This document shows positions 1 to 7,634 of a DNA stretch of 64,000 bases, one piece after another. Origin of the DNA: an uncultured Mollicutes bacterium (GTDB lineage Bacteria; Bacillota_I; Bacilli_A; Acholeplasmatales; Anaeroplasmataceae); contig UQFG01000001.1 in NCBI GenBank assembly GCA_900540175.1, forward strand, positions 114,997 to 178,996. Reading direction: 5' to 3'. Below the pieces are notes generated by a model. The model saw nothing but the letters and a program-made list of their open reading frames with translations. It searched no databases and had not been told where the DNA came from. The translations under genes were made by a program, and so were the position numbers. How positions within the stretch are numbered: position 1 is the stretch's first letter; every line of letters starts with the position of its first letter.

Positions 1-224
1 TTTATACAGCCATTACCAGAGCAAAGAAAAAACTGATTATTTTAGGCAGTTTGGATACCTTGCGTCAAACCATTCAAAAAGAAGAAGTGTTGCGGCAAAC
101 ATCGCTGGTTTCGCGTTTGATGGAAAAAGACGATGCCATTCGAATTTTCGATGACACCATTCCTTTTGATACACTTGGGGAATACGATATGGAAAACATT
201 ACCCCTTATAGTTTTATGGAATAA
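1..224 (+). CDS. recD2: RecD2-type helicase, C-terminal fragment
   Basis: The reading frame enters from the left edge (codons from position 3) and stops at 222-224. Its first residues, YTAITRAKKKLIILG, match the motif VI region of SF1 helicases of the RecD/AddA type, which helps couple ATP binding to strand movement. A tail of about 55 residues follows. In Bacillus the gene upstream of alaS is recD2 (yrrC), so the position supports the call. RecD2 is a 5'-3' DNA helicase with a role in DNA repair and fork maintenance. Only about 73 residues are visible, so RecD2 is favoured over other SF1 helicases mainly because of gene order. Confidence 0.75.
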   Translation, partial: YTAITRAKKKLIILGSLDTLRQTIQKEEVLRQTSLVSRLMEKDDAIRIFDDTIPFDTLGEYDMENITPYSFME

Positions 225-275
225 ATTACCACCATAATCCGCCATGACAATCGCAAACTAAAAAAGGGTGAAAAT

Positions 276-389
276 ATGAAAAAAATCATGATGTTCGGTG
301 TTGGACTTATCATGGGTATGATGCTTGCAGAATGTAAGACGGTTCAAAAACCGCTTAAAGACGCGATGAAGAAAATTCACATTAGTTAA
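276..389 (+). CDS. small 37-residue hydrophobic/basic protein
   Basis: ATG at 276 follows a good ribosome site (GGGTGA at 266-271) and the frame runs 37 codons to TAA. The peptide has a basic start (MKK), a Met/Gly-rich hydrophobic stretch of about 14 residues, a Cys near residue 20 and a Lys-rich tail. This resembles a single-pass small membrane peptide; the Ala-Glu-Cys around the Cys is a poor lipobox. It lies 51 bp after recD2 and just before a bidirectional terminator, so it is probably co-transcribed with recD2. No family recognised. The ribosome site and snug terminator argue that it is real. Confidence 0.5.
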   Translation: MKKIMMFGVGLIMGMMLAECKTVQKPLKDAMKKIHIS

Positions 390-393
390 TCAT

Positions 394-438
394 GAAAAAT
401 CTATCTTTTAAAGTAAGTAAAAAAGATAGATTTTTTCA
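394..438. terminator. bidirectional intrinsic terminator
   Basis: AAAAATCTATCTTTT pairs with AAAAAGATAGATTTTT across a loop of about 10 bases. Flanking A and T runs make it usable from both sides, as expected between the plus-strand recD2 group and the minus-strand HTH gene that converge here. Confidence 0.8.
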
Positions 439-450
439 TTGAAATTTACG

Positions 451-681
451 CTAATCCATGTCGATGTATCGTTTGACGGTGTTTTCTTTGATTTGATTTA
501 AATCCAAATCGAATAGTTCGGAAAACCGGCGAATCAGAAAAAAATTCAGTTTCTTTTTGCCGTTTTCGATTTTGGAATAGTCGCTTTTGGATACCGGTAT
601 TTGTTTGGCAACGTCTTTTTGCAAAAGAAAGCGTTGTTCGCGTATTTGTTTGATTAACAAAACGAATTCTTTTTCACTCAT
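451..681 (-). CDS. XRE-family HTH regulator, 76 aa
   Basis: The 76-residue protein is almost entirely one lambda-repressor-like helix-turn-helix domain: IKQIREQR at the start of helix 1, a KDVAKQIPVS turn region, and the SKIENGKKKL recognition segment. No effector domain follows, so it probably acts as a small DNA-binding repressor or activator of unknown target. ATG at 681 is preceded on the minus strand by AGAGAGGTGA, a good ribosome site. It is divergent from alaS and convergent with recD2. The link to alaS is only positional. Confidence 0.8.
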   Translation of the reverse strand: MSEKEFVLLIKQIREQRFLLQKDVAKQIPVSKSDYSKIENGKKKLNFFLIRRFSELFDLDLNQIKENTVKRYIDMD

Positions 682-702
682 GATCGTTCACCTCTCTTTG
701 CT

Positions 703-708
703 ATTATA
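703..708 (-). promoter_or_regulatory. extended -10 promoter of the HTH gene
   Basis: On the minus strand TGTTATAAT (extended -10, TATAAT read at 708-703) lies about 20 bp before the start codon. No good -35 box is seen, which is tolerated by extended -10 promoters. Confidence 0.5.
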
Positions 709-758
709 ACAAAAAGTAGGTGGACTTGGGGTAAAGCGACTTAAAAAAAGTATTTTCT

Positions 759-790
759 GCCATGTTTTGGAAAAACATGGCTGTTTTTCT
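759..790 (+). terminator. hairpin with T-run upstream of alaS
   Basis: GCCATGTTTT and AAAACATGGC pair around a very short loop, followed by TGTTTTTCTTT. It precedes the alaS promoter, so it is not an attenuator of alaS; it more likely stops transcription arriving from the left or shields the divergent promoter region. Confidence 0.55.
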
Positions 791-809
791 TTCCCAACAT
801 GCTTTTTTC

Positions 810-838
810 TTGTATTTGATGCTTTTTTTTGGTAAAAT
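810..838 (+). promoter_or_regulatory. sigma-A type promoter of alaS
   Basis: TTGTAT (810-815), 17-bp spacer, TAAAAT (833-838). The predicted transcript starts about 30 nt before the alaS ATG, leaving no room for a T-box leader. Confidence 0.6.
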
Positions 839-874
839 AAAAACGTTGTATCTTAAACATTGGAGGGAATTGGA

Positions 875-3487
875 ATGAAGAAATTAACTTCTAGTCAAAT
901 CAGACAGATGTGGTTGGATTTTTATCAATCCAAAGGACATAAAATAGAACCGTCGGCCTCTTTGGTTCCGCATGATGATGCGACTCTTTTATGGACCAAT
1001 GCCGGTGTAACACCGCTTAAAAAATATTTTGACGGTACGGTTGTGCCGGACAATCCGCGTATTACCAACGCGCAAAAATGTATCCGTACCAACGATATTG
1101 AAAATGTCGGCAAGACGGCCCGTCATCATACTTTTTTTGAAATGCTCGGAAACTTTTCGATCGGTGATTATTTTAAAAAAGAAGCGATCGCTTTTGCTAT
1201 GGAAATTCTTTTTGAAGAAAAATGGTTCGGTTTTGAAAAAGAAAAAATCTACATTACTTATTATACGGAAGACAGCGAAACCAAAGCCGAATGGCTGCGT
1301 CACGGTATTGCATCCGATCATTTGATTCCGTTAGACGGAAACTTTTGGGAAATCGGCGAAGGTCCATGCGGCCCGGATACGGAATTATTCTATGATCGCG
1401 GCACAAAATACGATAAAAGAGGAAAAGAGTTGATCGAACAGGAAATCGAAAATGATCGGTTTATTGAAATCGGGAATATCGTCTTTTCCCAGTTTAATTC
1501 CAAAGAAGGAATGGAACGCCAAAACTATCCGGAACTTCCGAAAAAAAACATTGATACCGGTTGGGGATTAGAACGTCTTTGCTGTGTTATGCAAGAAACG
1601 GATACCAATTACGATACGGATTTATTCCGGCCGATCATTGCGAAAACGGAAGAAATATCCGGTGTTGCCTATCAAGGACAAATGGCTTTTAAAGTCATTG
1701 CCGATCATGTCCGAACGGTTACTTTCGCCGTTGCAGACGGTGCCGTTTTGTCCAACGAAGGACGTGGATATGTGCTTCGTCGGGTGCTTCGCCGGGCTTC
1801 TAAATATGCCAAATCATTGGGGATCAACCGACCGTTTATGGCTGAATTGGTCGATGTCGTGATTCAAATCATGGATCCGTATTATCCTTATTTGCATGAA
1901 AAAGCGGCGATTGTCAAAACGATCATTCATGCGGAAGAAGAAAAGTTTTTGACGACTCTTTCCTCAGGTGAAAAACGGTTTGAAGCGATTGCAGCCAAAG
2001 CCGATCGGATGATTTCGGCTGAAGATGCGTTCATGCTTTATGATACGTATGGTTTTCCGCTGGAACTGACCATTGAATATGCCGCGGAAAAAAATCTTGA
2101 GGTGGATGAAGCAGGGTTTAAGGGTTATTTGGAGGAACAAAAACAACGGGCCAGAAATGCCCGGAAGGATGAAAATTCGATGAGTGGTCAAAACGAGGCT
2201 TTTTTGAATTTTAAAGAACCTTCCCGTTTTTCCGGCTATTTGGTAACCAGTCAACATGCTCGCATCCTTGCTGTTTTCGAAAAGGGTGTCGTGTTGGATG
2301 AAACGCCGTTTTATGCGTTTTCCGGCGGTCAACTTTGCGATAAAGGAACCATCAACGGCATTGAGGTAGTCGATGTCATCAAAATGCCCAACGGCCAACA
2401 TTTGCACATTTTAAAAGAAAATCCGTTTGCCGTAGGCGATCTTGTTTTTGCCAGTGTCGATGTTAAAAACCGGGAATTGACGCGCAAAAACCATTCGGCC
2501 GCGCATCTTTTACAAGCGTCCCTTCAAAAAGTATTGGGCAATCACGTGCACCAACAAGGCTCGATGGTATCCAGTACGGTCTGCCGTTTCGATTTCAACA
2601 ATTATACGGCTTTGACGGATGAGGAGATTTTGGCCATTGAAGATACGGTAAATGCGTTTATTAAAGAAGCCCATCCGGTAAAAACAAAAGTTCTTCCGAT
2701 TGAGGAAGCCAAAAAAATCGGCGCAATCGCTCTTTTCGGTGAAAAATACGGCGATCAGGTTCGGGTCGTAGACATGGAAATATCCAAAGAATTTTGTGCG
2801 GGAACGCATGTTTCCAATACCAAAGAAGTGGAAACTTTTGTCATTTGTTCCTGTGAATCCATCGGATCGGGGATTTTCAGAATAACCGCCGCAACATCGC
2901 AGGAGGCCATGAACCATTTAAAAGATGCAACAGCCCCTCTGCGTCAAAGTATTGAGGCGATTGGAACAAAGGCCGAAGAAATCGTTCAGACGGCTGCTTC
3001 AATGGGCATCAACGTGACATCAACATACCAGTATCAAGAACCGCTTGGTTTCGGTTATCGTTATTTGCTTTCTTTAAGAGAAGAATTATCAAAAGCGCAA
3101 AATGCGGTCAAGATATTGGAAAAAGAATTTCAAGCTAAAAAAAGTCAGAATGCCTTATCGGATTTGAATAAATACGATGTGTTGATTGAAAAAGAGATGC
3201 TGTTTGCCAAAGTTGAAACGACCGATTCCAATTTATTAAAAGACATGGCGGTTGCTTTGAAAAACAATAAACACTTAAAAGTTGTCTTTTTAGCTGGGTA
3301 TGACTTAGGAAAGGTTACTTTCGTTTGTGCAACACAAGATGGAAAAGATGCCTCTTTATTGGTTAAAGAAGCCGCTAAAATCTGCGGTGGCGGCGGTGGC
3401 GGTAAAAAAGATTTGGCTCAAGCCGGCGCAAAAGATATTTCCAAAATCGATCAGGCAATGGAAAAAGCAAAGGAACTTTGCCAATGA
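875..3487 (+). CDS. alaS: alanyl-tRNA synthetase
   Basis: AlaRS charges tRNA-Ala in the cytoplasm. The 870-residue length is normal for the family. The N-terminal catalytic domain has the class II motif 2 region HHTFFEMLGNFSIGDYF and motif 3-like GRGYVLRRVLRRA. The editing domain carries HSAAHLLQ (HxxxH) and CAGTHVSNT (CxxxH), the zinc/active-site set that clears mischarged Ser and Gly. The C-Ala domain ends with a run of six glycines followed by KKDLAQAGAKD, typical of AlaRS. Start chosen at ATG 875 because GGAGGGA (862-868) sits 6 bp upstream; an upstream TTG would place this ribosome site inside the gene. The TGA stop overlaps the ruvX ATG. Confidence 0.97.
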   Translation: MKKLTSSQIRQMWLDFYQSKGHKIEPSASLVPHDDATLLWTNAGVTPLKKYFDGTVVPDNPRITNAQKCIRTNDIENVGKTARHHTFFEMLGNFSIGDYFKKEAIAFAMEILFEEKWFGFEKEKIYITYYTEDSETKAEWLRHGIASDHLIPLDGNFWEIGEGPCGPDTELFYDRGTKYDKRGKELIEQEIENDRFIEIGNIVFSQFNSKEGMERQNYPELPKKNIDTGWGLERLCCVMQETDTNYDTDLFRPIIAKTEEISGVAYQGQMAFKVIADHVRTVTFAVADGAVLSNEGRGYVLRRVLRRASKYAKSLGINRPFMAELVDVVIQIMDPYYPYLHEKAAIVKTIIHAEEEKFLTTLSSGEKRFEAIAAKADRMISAEDAFMLYDTYGFPLELTIEYAAEKNLEVDEAGFKGYLEEQKQRARNARKDENSMSGQNEAFLNFKEPSRFSGYLVTSQHARILAVFEKGVVLDETPFYAFSGGQLCDKGTINGIEVVDVIKMPNGQHLHILKENPFAVGDLVFASVDVKNRELTRKNHSAAHLLQASLQKVLGNHVHQQGSMVSSTVCRFDFNNYTALTDEEILAIEDTVNAFIKEAHPVKTKVLPIEEAKKIGAIALFGEKYGDQVRVVDMEISKEFCAGTHVSNTKEVETFVICSCESIGSGIFRITAATSQEAMNHLKDATAPLRQSIEAIGTKAEEIVQTAASMGINVTSTYQYQEPLGFGYRYLLSLREELSKAQNAVKILEKEFQAKKSQNALSDLNKYDVLIEKEMLFAKVETTDSNLLKDMAVALKNNKHLKVVFLAGYDLGKVTFVCATQDGKDASLLVKEAAKICGGGGGGKKDLAQAGAKDISKIDQAMEKAKELCQ

Positions 3488-3903
3488 AATACGTCGGGTT
3501 GGATTTAGGAAGCAAAACACTTGGGATTGCCGTATCCGATGCGCTCGGTATACTGGCACGGGCTGTGGAAACATATCGTTTTGAAGAAAATCATTACGAG
3601 GATGCCGTCTCTTACGCGATTTCGTTTTGCCGAAAGGAAGGGGCTCAAACCATTGTTTTGGGCTATCCGAAACATATGAACGGCGATGCCGGAGTAAGAG
3701 CGAAAATCAGTGAGGATTTCAAAGCGCAAATCGAAGCGAATTCCGATATCAACGTTGTTCTTCAAGATGAACGGTTGACAACGGTTTTAGTGGATAAAGC
3801 GATGATCGGCGGTCATGTTCGCCGAAAAGAAAGAAAAGAAAAGAAAGATGAAATGGCTGCAGTGGTGATTCTGCAGAACTATTTGGATCAATTGGCATTT
3901 TAA
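3484..3903 (+). CDS. ruvX: RuvX/YqgF-type Holliday junction resolvase homologue
   Basis: The 139-residue RNase H-fold protein opens with YVGLDLGSKTLGIAVSD, the first Asp-bearing strand of the YqgF family, and has the later LGYPKHMNG and DERLTT segments that complete the active site. The family acts in 16S rRNA 5'-end maturation and has been assigned Holliday junction resolvase activity. ATG 3484 overlaps the alaS TGA by four bases, indicating translational coupling; an in-frame TTG two codons upstream is less likely. The Bacillus order alaS-yrzL-yrrK(ruvX)-yrzB supports the call. Confidence 0.93.
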   Translation: MKYVGLDLGSKTLGIAVSDALGILARAVETYRFEENHYEDAVSYAISFCRKEGAQTIVLGYPKHMNGDAGVRAKISEDFKAQIEANSDINVVLQDERLTTVLVDKAMIGGHVRRKERKEKKDEMAAVVILQNYLDQLAF

Positions 3904-3915
3904 GGAGGAAAAAAG

Positions 3916-4245
3916 ATGCAAGAACGGACAATTACATTAACAACAGACGACGGAAAAGAAGTCGTTTGCGATATTTTATTTACCTATCATTCGGATGAAT
4001 TCAATAAAGATTATGTTGTTTTTCAACCGCGTGGAACAGAAGAGGCTTCCGCTGCCTGCTATATCGAACATGAAAACGGCGAAGGCGAACTGGTTCAAAT
4101 TCAGACGGACGAAGAATGGGAAATGCTCGAAGACTTGTTGGAAGACTATTCGAACCAGTTAGAAGAAAATTCGGGATGTAGCGGCGGTTGTGCTTCATGT
4201 GGCGGCGGCTGCGGAAGTGATGATTGTGACTGCAACTGTGCCTAA
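3916..4245 (+). CDS. DUF1292 (YrzB-like) protein with Cys-rich tail
   Basis: Residues 1-85 form a DUF1292 domain (ITLTTDDGKEVVCDILF at the start, YIEHENGEGELVQIQTDEEW in the middle). It is a small acidic family of unknown function that usually sits between ruvX and mltG/yrrM in Bacillota. Start at ATG 3916 after AAGGAGGA. The last 22 or so residues are unusual: CSGGCASCGGGCGSDDCDC and then NCA, with eight Cys in 22 residues, suggestive of a metal-binding tail. Residues 1-85 would suffice for the known family, so the tail looks like a lineage-specific addition. Its role is unknown. Confidence 0.85.
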   Translation: MQERTITLTTDDGKEVVCDILFTYHSDEFNKDYVVFQPRGTEEASAACYIEHENGEGELVQIQTDEEWEMLEDLLEDYSNQLEENSGCSGGCASCGGGCGSDDCDCNCA

Positions 4246-4852
4246 TGGCTTGAATTTGAAATGGGATGAGGCAGATTTAAGACGCAAAGCGTATGCGCAA
4301 CAGCATCATATTCCGATTATACAGGATGAAGGTTTGGCTTTTTTGGAAATGGTGATTCGCTTAATTCAACCCAAGCGGATTTTGGAAATCGGAAGTGCCA
4401 TCGGTTATTCGGCGATTCGGATGCATCAAGTATGCGGTAGTTTGGTGACAACCATTGAGCGTGATCCAAAAATGGTTTCTGTTGCCAAAGAAGAGATTGC
4501 TCAAGCCGGTTTATCCAGTCAAATTCGTCTTGTTTTTAAAGATGCTTTAGAGGCTTATTCGGAAGTGGCCGAAGAATCATACGATTTGATTTTTATCGAT
4601 GCCGCCAAAGCTCAGTATGCGAAGTTTTTTCAAATCTATACCCCACTGCTTAAGCAGGGCGGGGTAGTTGTCTGTGACAATATGCTTTTTCATGGGTTAT
4701 TGGAAGAAAATAACGAGCAGCAATCACGTTCTTTAAGGGGGTTGGTTCGGAAACTATCGGCTTTCCACCAAACGTTGCTTGAAGATGAACGATTTCAAAC
4801 GTCTATATTTCCAATAGGAGACGGAATGAGCGTTTCGGTAAAAACAAATTAA
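4220..4852 (+). CDS. YrrM-like SAM-dependent O-methyltransferase
   Basis: Rossmann-fold methyltransferase of the class I catechol/caffeoyl-CoA type. Motif I is ILEIGSAIGYSAIRM, the acidic strand-2 end is TTIERDP, and the active-site region is YDLIFIDAAKAQYAKF followed by GGVVVCDNML. YrrM in Bacillus (TrmR) methylates 5-hydroxyuridine in tRNA, and the same position downstream of alaS-ruvX-DUF1292 suggests the same job here (inference). The start is uncertain. ATG 4220 gives an N terminus of normal length and overlaps the previous gene by 26 bp, but has only a poorly spaced GGAAG; ATG 4190 is an alternative. The mltG gene that often lies in between is absent. Confidence 0.85.
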   Translation: MIVTATVPNGLNLKWDEADLRRKAYAQQHHIPIIQDEGLAFLEMVIRLIQPKRILEIGSAIGYSAIRMHQVCGSLVTTIERDPKMVSVAKEEIAQAGLSSQIRLVFKDALEAYSEVAEESYDLIFIDAAKAQYAKFFQIYTPLLKQGGVVVCDNMLFHGLLEENNEQQSRSLRGLVRKLSAFHQTLLEDERFQTSIFPIGDGMSVSVKTN

Positions 4853-4865
4853 AGGAGAGGATGTT

Positions 4866-5762
4866 ATGCGTTTTTTCGGTAGGATTCATCAAGTATATCT
4901 TCATGAGCGCATGATCGCCATTCGTTCTTATGGGCGCCTCCTTTATTTTTATTTTCAAACGAGTCAGATGAATCTGTTTAAACGGTACTTGTATGAAGGC
5001 ATATACATTGATTTGGAGTACAATGAAAATAAAATTTTGCTAAAGAAAAAAAGACAGGCTTTTGTTATTGACTATGTTTTGCAACTGTTTTCTGTTTTTT
5101 CGTATAAAAAAGTTTATTACTACGATCAACATCAGATCAACACATCGCTTTCAACCTTTTTGGCTTCTTTGGGAACGATCATGTTTTTGGATTTGGAAAT
5201 GACGATGCCCCCCTATCATTATTCTAAAAAGGATTTTCAAGCGGAGATCATTCAAGTCGGCTATCTGCTTACCGATGCAACCGGGGAAGAAATGACAAGA
5301 TATTCACAGTATATCCGTCCGGTTTTGCATCGTCATTTGAATACTCGGGTGCAGAAATTTTTAAAGTTGGATGATGAAACGTTTCGTTTGCAAGCGATTG
5401 ATTACCATGTGTTTTACGATGATTTCAAAGAAGTATTGGAATTATATCATCCGACCGTTGTGGTGTACGGTAAAAACGACAGCATCAGTTTGAATCATTC
5501 GTTTCGGATTCACCGCGTCGCATCGTTACAACCTTTGATGCGTTTTGTCAATTTGGCTAAGTTGATTCAAAATTTTTATCATTTAAAAAGCGAAGCCGGA
5601 TTGTTTAAAATGTACCAAATTTATTATCAAGATCCCTCCATTCAAAAGCATGATGCTTTCAATGATTCCGAAGTAACGAAAAAAGTATTCCAGGCATTTG
5701 TCAAAGAAGTGAATCACTATACCGATTATTATGATGTTGTTCGACAAGAATTGGAAGGATAA
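4866..5762 (+). CDS. DEDDh-type 3'-5' exonuclease domain protein
   Basis: The 298-residue protein contains a DnaQ-like exonuclease fold from about residue 105. Motif I is TIMFLDLEMT (D-x-E). Motif II probably lies around VVYGKNDSISLN. The C-terminal HDAFNDSEVTKKVF supplies the H-x(4)-D catalytic pair. These are the DEDDh residues of 3'-5' nucleases such as KapD or the epsilon subunit. The first 100 or so residues (YLHERMIAIRSYGRLLYFYF and on) are not a domain I recognise. ATG 4866 has AAAGGAGAGG upstream. It is 13 bp after the methyltransferase and before a terminator, hence the last gene of the alaS operon. Substrate (DNA or RNA) cannot be told. Confidence 0.75.
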   Translation: MRFFGRIHQVYLHERMIAIRSYGRLLYFYFQTSQMNLFKRYLYEGIYIDLEYNENKILLKKKRQAFVIDYVLQLFSVFSYKKVYYYDQHQINTSLSTFLASLGTIMFLDLEMTMPPYHYSKKDFQAEIIQVGYLLTDATGEEMTRYSQYIRPVLHRHLNTRVQKFLKLDDETFRLQAIDYHVFYDDFKEVLELYHPTVVVYGKNDSISLNHSFRIHRVASLQPLMRFVNLAKLIQNFYHLKSEAGLFKMYQIYYQDPSIQKHDAFNDSEVTKKVFQAFVKEVNHYTDYYDVVRQELEG

Positions 5763-5789
5763 GCCCCTTAAAAAGGGCTTTTTATTTGC
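5762..5789 (+). terminator. terminator after the exonuclease gene
   Basis: AAGCCC and GGGCTT pair around an 8-base loop, followed by TTTATTT; it directly follows the stop codon and closes the alaS operon. Confidence 0.85.
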
Positions 5790-5814
5790 CACTTAAAAAA
5801 GTTATGATAAAATA
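5786..5814 (+). promoter_or_regulatory. promoter of the rRNA methyltransferase gene
   Basis: TTTGCC (5786-5791), 17-bp spacer, TAAAAT (5809-5814) preceded by an overlapping TATGAT. It lies 21 bp before the start codon and its ribosome site AAAGGGGTG. Confidence 0.45.
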
Positions 5815-5835
5815 AGAAGAAAGGGGTGTTCTTTT

Positions 5836-7152
5836 ATGTTGAAAGAATTTAAGAATGTTTCGGTCAATTATGAAGGCGATGCCGTAATTGAACTCAACCG
5901 AAAAAAATATAAAATCCACGATTGTATTGCCGGGGAAGATATATTGGTTCAAACCGATGGAAAATATCCGGTTCTTGCCAAAGTAACCAAACCAAGCGAA
6001 TATCGGATCTCAAACGGATGTCCGCATCAAAAAGAATGCGGCGGTTGTCAATTTATGCATATGCGATACGATTATGAAATCACTTGTAAGAAGAACTATT
6101 TAAATGATTTGTTCAAGCATTTGAAACTTAGGAACATTGAAATGATTGCCAGTTTTGAAGAACTTCATTATCGCAATAAATGTCAAATGGCGTATCGATT
6201 ATCGAAAAACAAGAATTTGGTTTGCGGTTTTTACGAAGAACATTCCCACAAAATCATCCCGGTTGAGAATTGTTTCTTACAAGCCAAACCGGCCAATCAG
6301 TTGATCAAAGAAGTTAATGCCATTTTAAAAAAACACAAAATCACACCTTACGATGAAGCCACCAAACAAGGTGTCCTTCGTCACATTTTCATCCGATACG
6401 GTTTTCAGACGAAAGAAATCATGCTGGTTTTGGTTACCAATGGGGAAATGTTTCCCGGTCGAAATAATGTTGTTAAAGATTTGTTGAAATTGCCGATGCC
6501 GATTACAACGATTGTCCAAAATTACAATAAAAGAGATACCTCTATTGTTTTGGGGCAACGCCAAAAAATACTGTACGGAACCGGTTATATTACGGAAAAA
6601 ATCGCGAATTATATTTTCCGCATATCTCCAAACAGTTTTTTTCAGGTCAATTCGTTGGGAGTTAAACGATTGTATGATCAGGCATTGCAGCAAGCCAACT
6701 TCAACAAAAGCGACGTGGTATTGGATGCTTATTGTGGTGTTGGAACTATTTCCATTTTTATGGCGTCTTCCGTTTGCAAAGTCATCGGTGTGGAATTGAA
6801 TAAAAAAGCGATTGAAGATGCGATTATTAACGCAAAATTGAACCGAATTACCAACATTGAGTTTATAGCCGATGATGCGACCAATTACATAACACACGCC
6901 GCCAAAAATAAAGAAAAAATCGATGTTATCATAATGGATCCTCCAAGAGAAGGATCCACCAGACAATTCATTGATGCGATCGGCTATTTAAAACCGCGAA
7001 CGGTGATCTATATATCCTGTAATCCCTTAACCTTAAAAAGAGATCTTTACGACTTTTTCAACAATGGTTACCAAGTTCAGTCTATGACGGGTGTGGACAT
7101 GTTCAGTAGAACCAGTCATATTGAAATCGTATCGGTTTTATCCCGCAAATGA
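5836..7152 (+). CDS. rlmCD: 23S rRNA (uracil-5-)-methyltransferase, RlmCD/RumA type
   Basis: The 438-residue protein shows the layout of the TrmA/RumA family: an N-terminal TRAM-like beta domain (residues 1-55), an iron-sulfur cluster motif CPHQKECGGCQFMH with a further Cys supplied later (about residues 62-84), a SAM-binding motif VVLDAYCGVGTISIFMA, DPPREGS, and the catalytic Cys in ISCNPLTL near the C terminus. It methylates uracil C5 in 23S rRNA. Bacillota usually have one or two such enzymes, of which RlmCD modifies U747 and U1939. Which position this one modifies is inferred from the family only. ATG 5836 follows AAGGGGTG. Monocistronic, ended by the hairpin at 7228. Confidence 0.88.
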   Translation: MLKEFKNVSVNYEGDAVIELNRKKYKIHDCIAGEDILVQTDGKYPVLAKVTKPSEYRISNGCPHQKECGGCQFMHMRYDYEITCKKNYLNDLFKHLKLRNIEMIASFEELHYRNKCQMAYRLSKNKNLVCGFYEEHSHKIIPVENCFLQAKPANQLIKEVNAILKKHKITPYDEATKQGVLRHIFIRYGFQTKEIMLVLVTNGEMFPGRNNVVKDLLKLPMPITTIVQNYNKRDTSIVLGQRQKILYGTGYITEKIANYIFRISPNSFFQVNSLGVKRLYDQALQQANFNKSDVVLDAYCGVGTISIFMASSVCKVIGVELNKKAIEDAIINAKLNRITNIEFIADDATNYITHAAKNKEKIDVIIMDPPREGSTRQFIDAIGYLKPRTVIYISCNPLTLKRDLYDFFNNGYQVQSMTGVDMFSRTSHIEIVSVLSRK

Positions 7153-7225
7153 CTCTTTTGGATGAGGATGGCATGGACACTAAATTTTTTTTCAAATAAG
7201 AAGCAGGAATAGGTAAATTCAAAAT

Positions 7226-7266
7226 AAGGAACGATTATTGATATTTTCGTTCCTCATTTTATTTTA
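7226..7266 (+). terminator. terminator after the rRNA methyltransferase
   Basis: GGAACGA (7228-7234) and TCGTTCC (7247-7253) form a 7-bp stem with a 12-base loop, extended by A/T pairs and followed by TCATTTTATTTT. Confidence 0.65.
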
Positions 7267-7634
7267 AGTTGGATATGATAGAATATGTGCCCGGTATTTA
7301 ATATGCAAAAAATTTGTTTTATCGAACAATATAAACAGTATTTGATTATCAGTTACAAGAGAAAAAACTTTATTTTTCATGAGTATGGAAAGAAAGACAC
7401 TTTCTTATAATCAAGTGGAAAAAGTTATTCCTAGTCAATTAAAATACGAATTTATCGCAGAGTAGTTTGTATTAAATTACTAAAATGTATTGACAGTGTT
7501 TAACATATAAATTTCAATAATAAATTGATCAAATCATATCAAAAATAATATCTTTTTTTGCGGAAAATGGCAATTTAGATAAAAATATATTATAATATAT
7601 GTAATATTAGCAAAATATTGTTGGAAGGTAGTAT
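7267..7634. other. AT-rich intergenic stretch with short decayed frames
   Basis: These 368 bp are clearly more AT-rich than the flanking core genes, matching the helicase fragment that follows. Two short overlapping frames start with ATG (about 7302 and 7379, 35 and 28 codons) but neither has a convincing ribosome site or a known motif; they look like debris. TATAAT at 7591-7596 could be a -10 for the helicase gene. Nothing else recognised. Confidence 0.5.

Noticed and set aside
759-874. T-box or attenuator before alaS
   Set aside because: The hairpin at 759-790 precedes the promoter; the predicted leader is only about 30 nt and has no T-box sequence.
875-3487. Mycoplasma genetic code (UGA as Trp)
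   Set aside because: UGA terminates alaS, uvrA, DUF2089 and others at expected protein ends, and Trp is encoded by TGG throughout.
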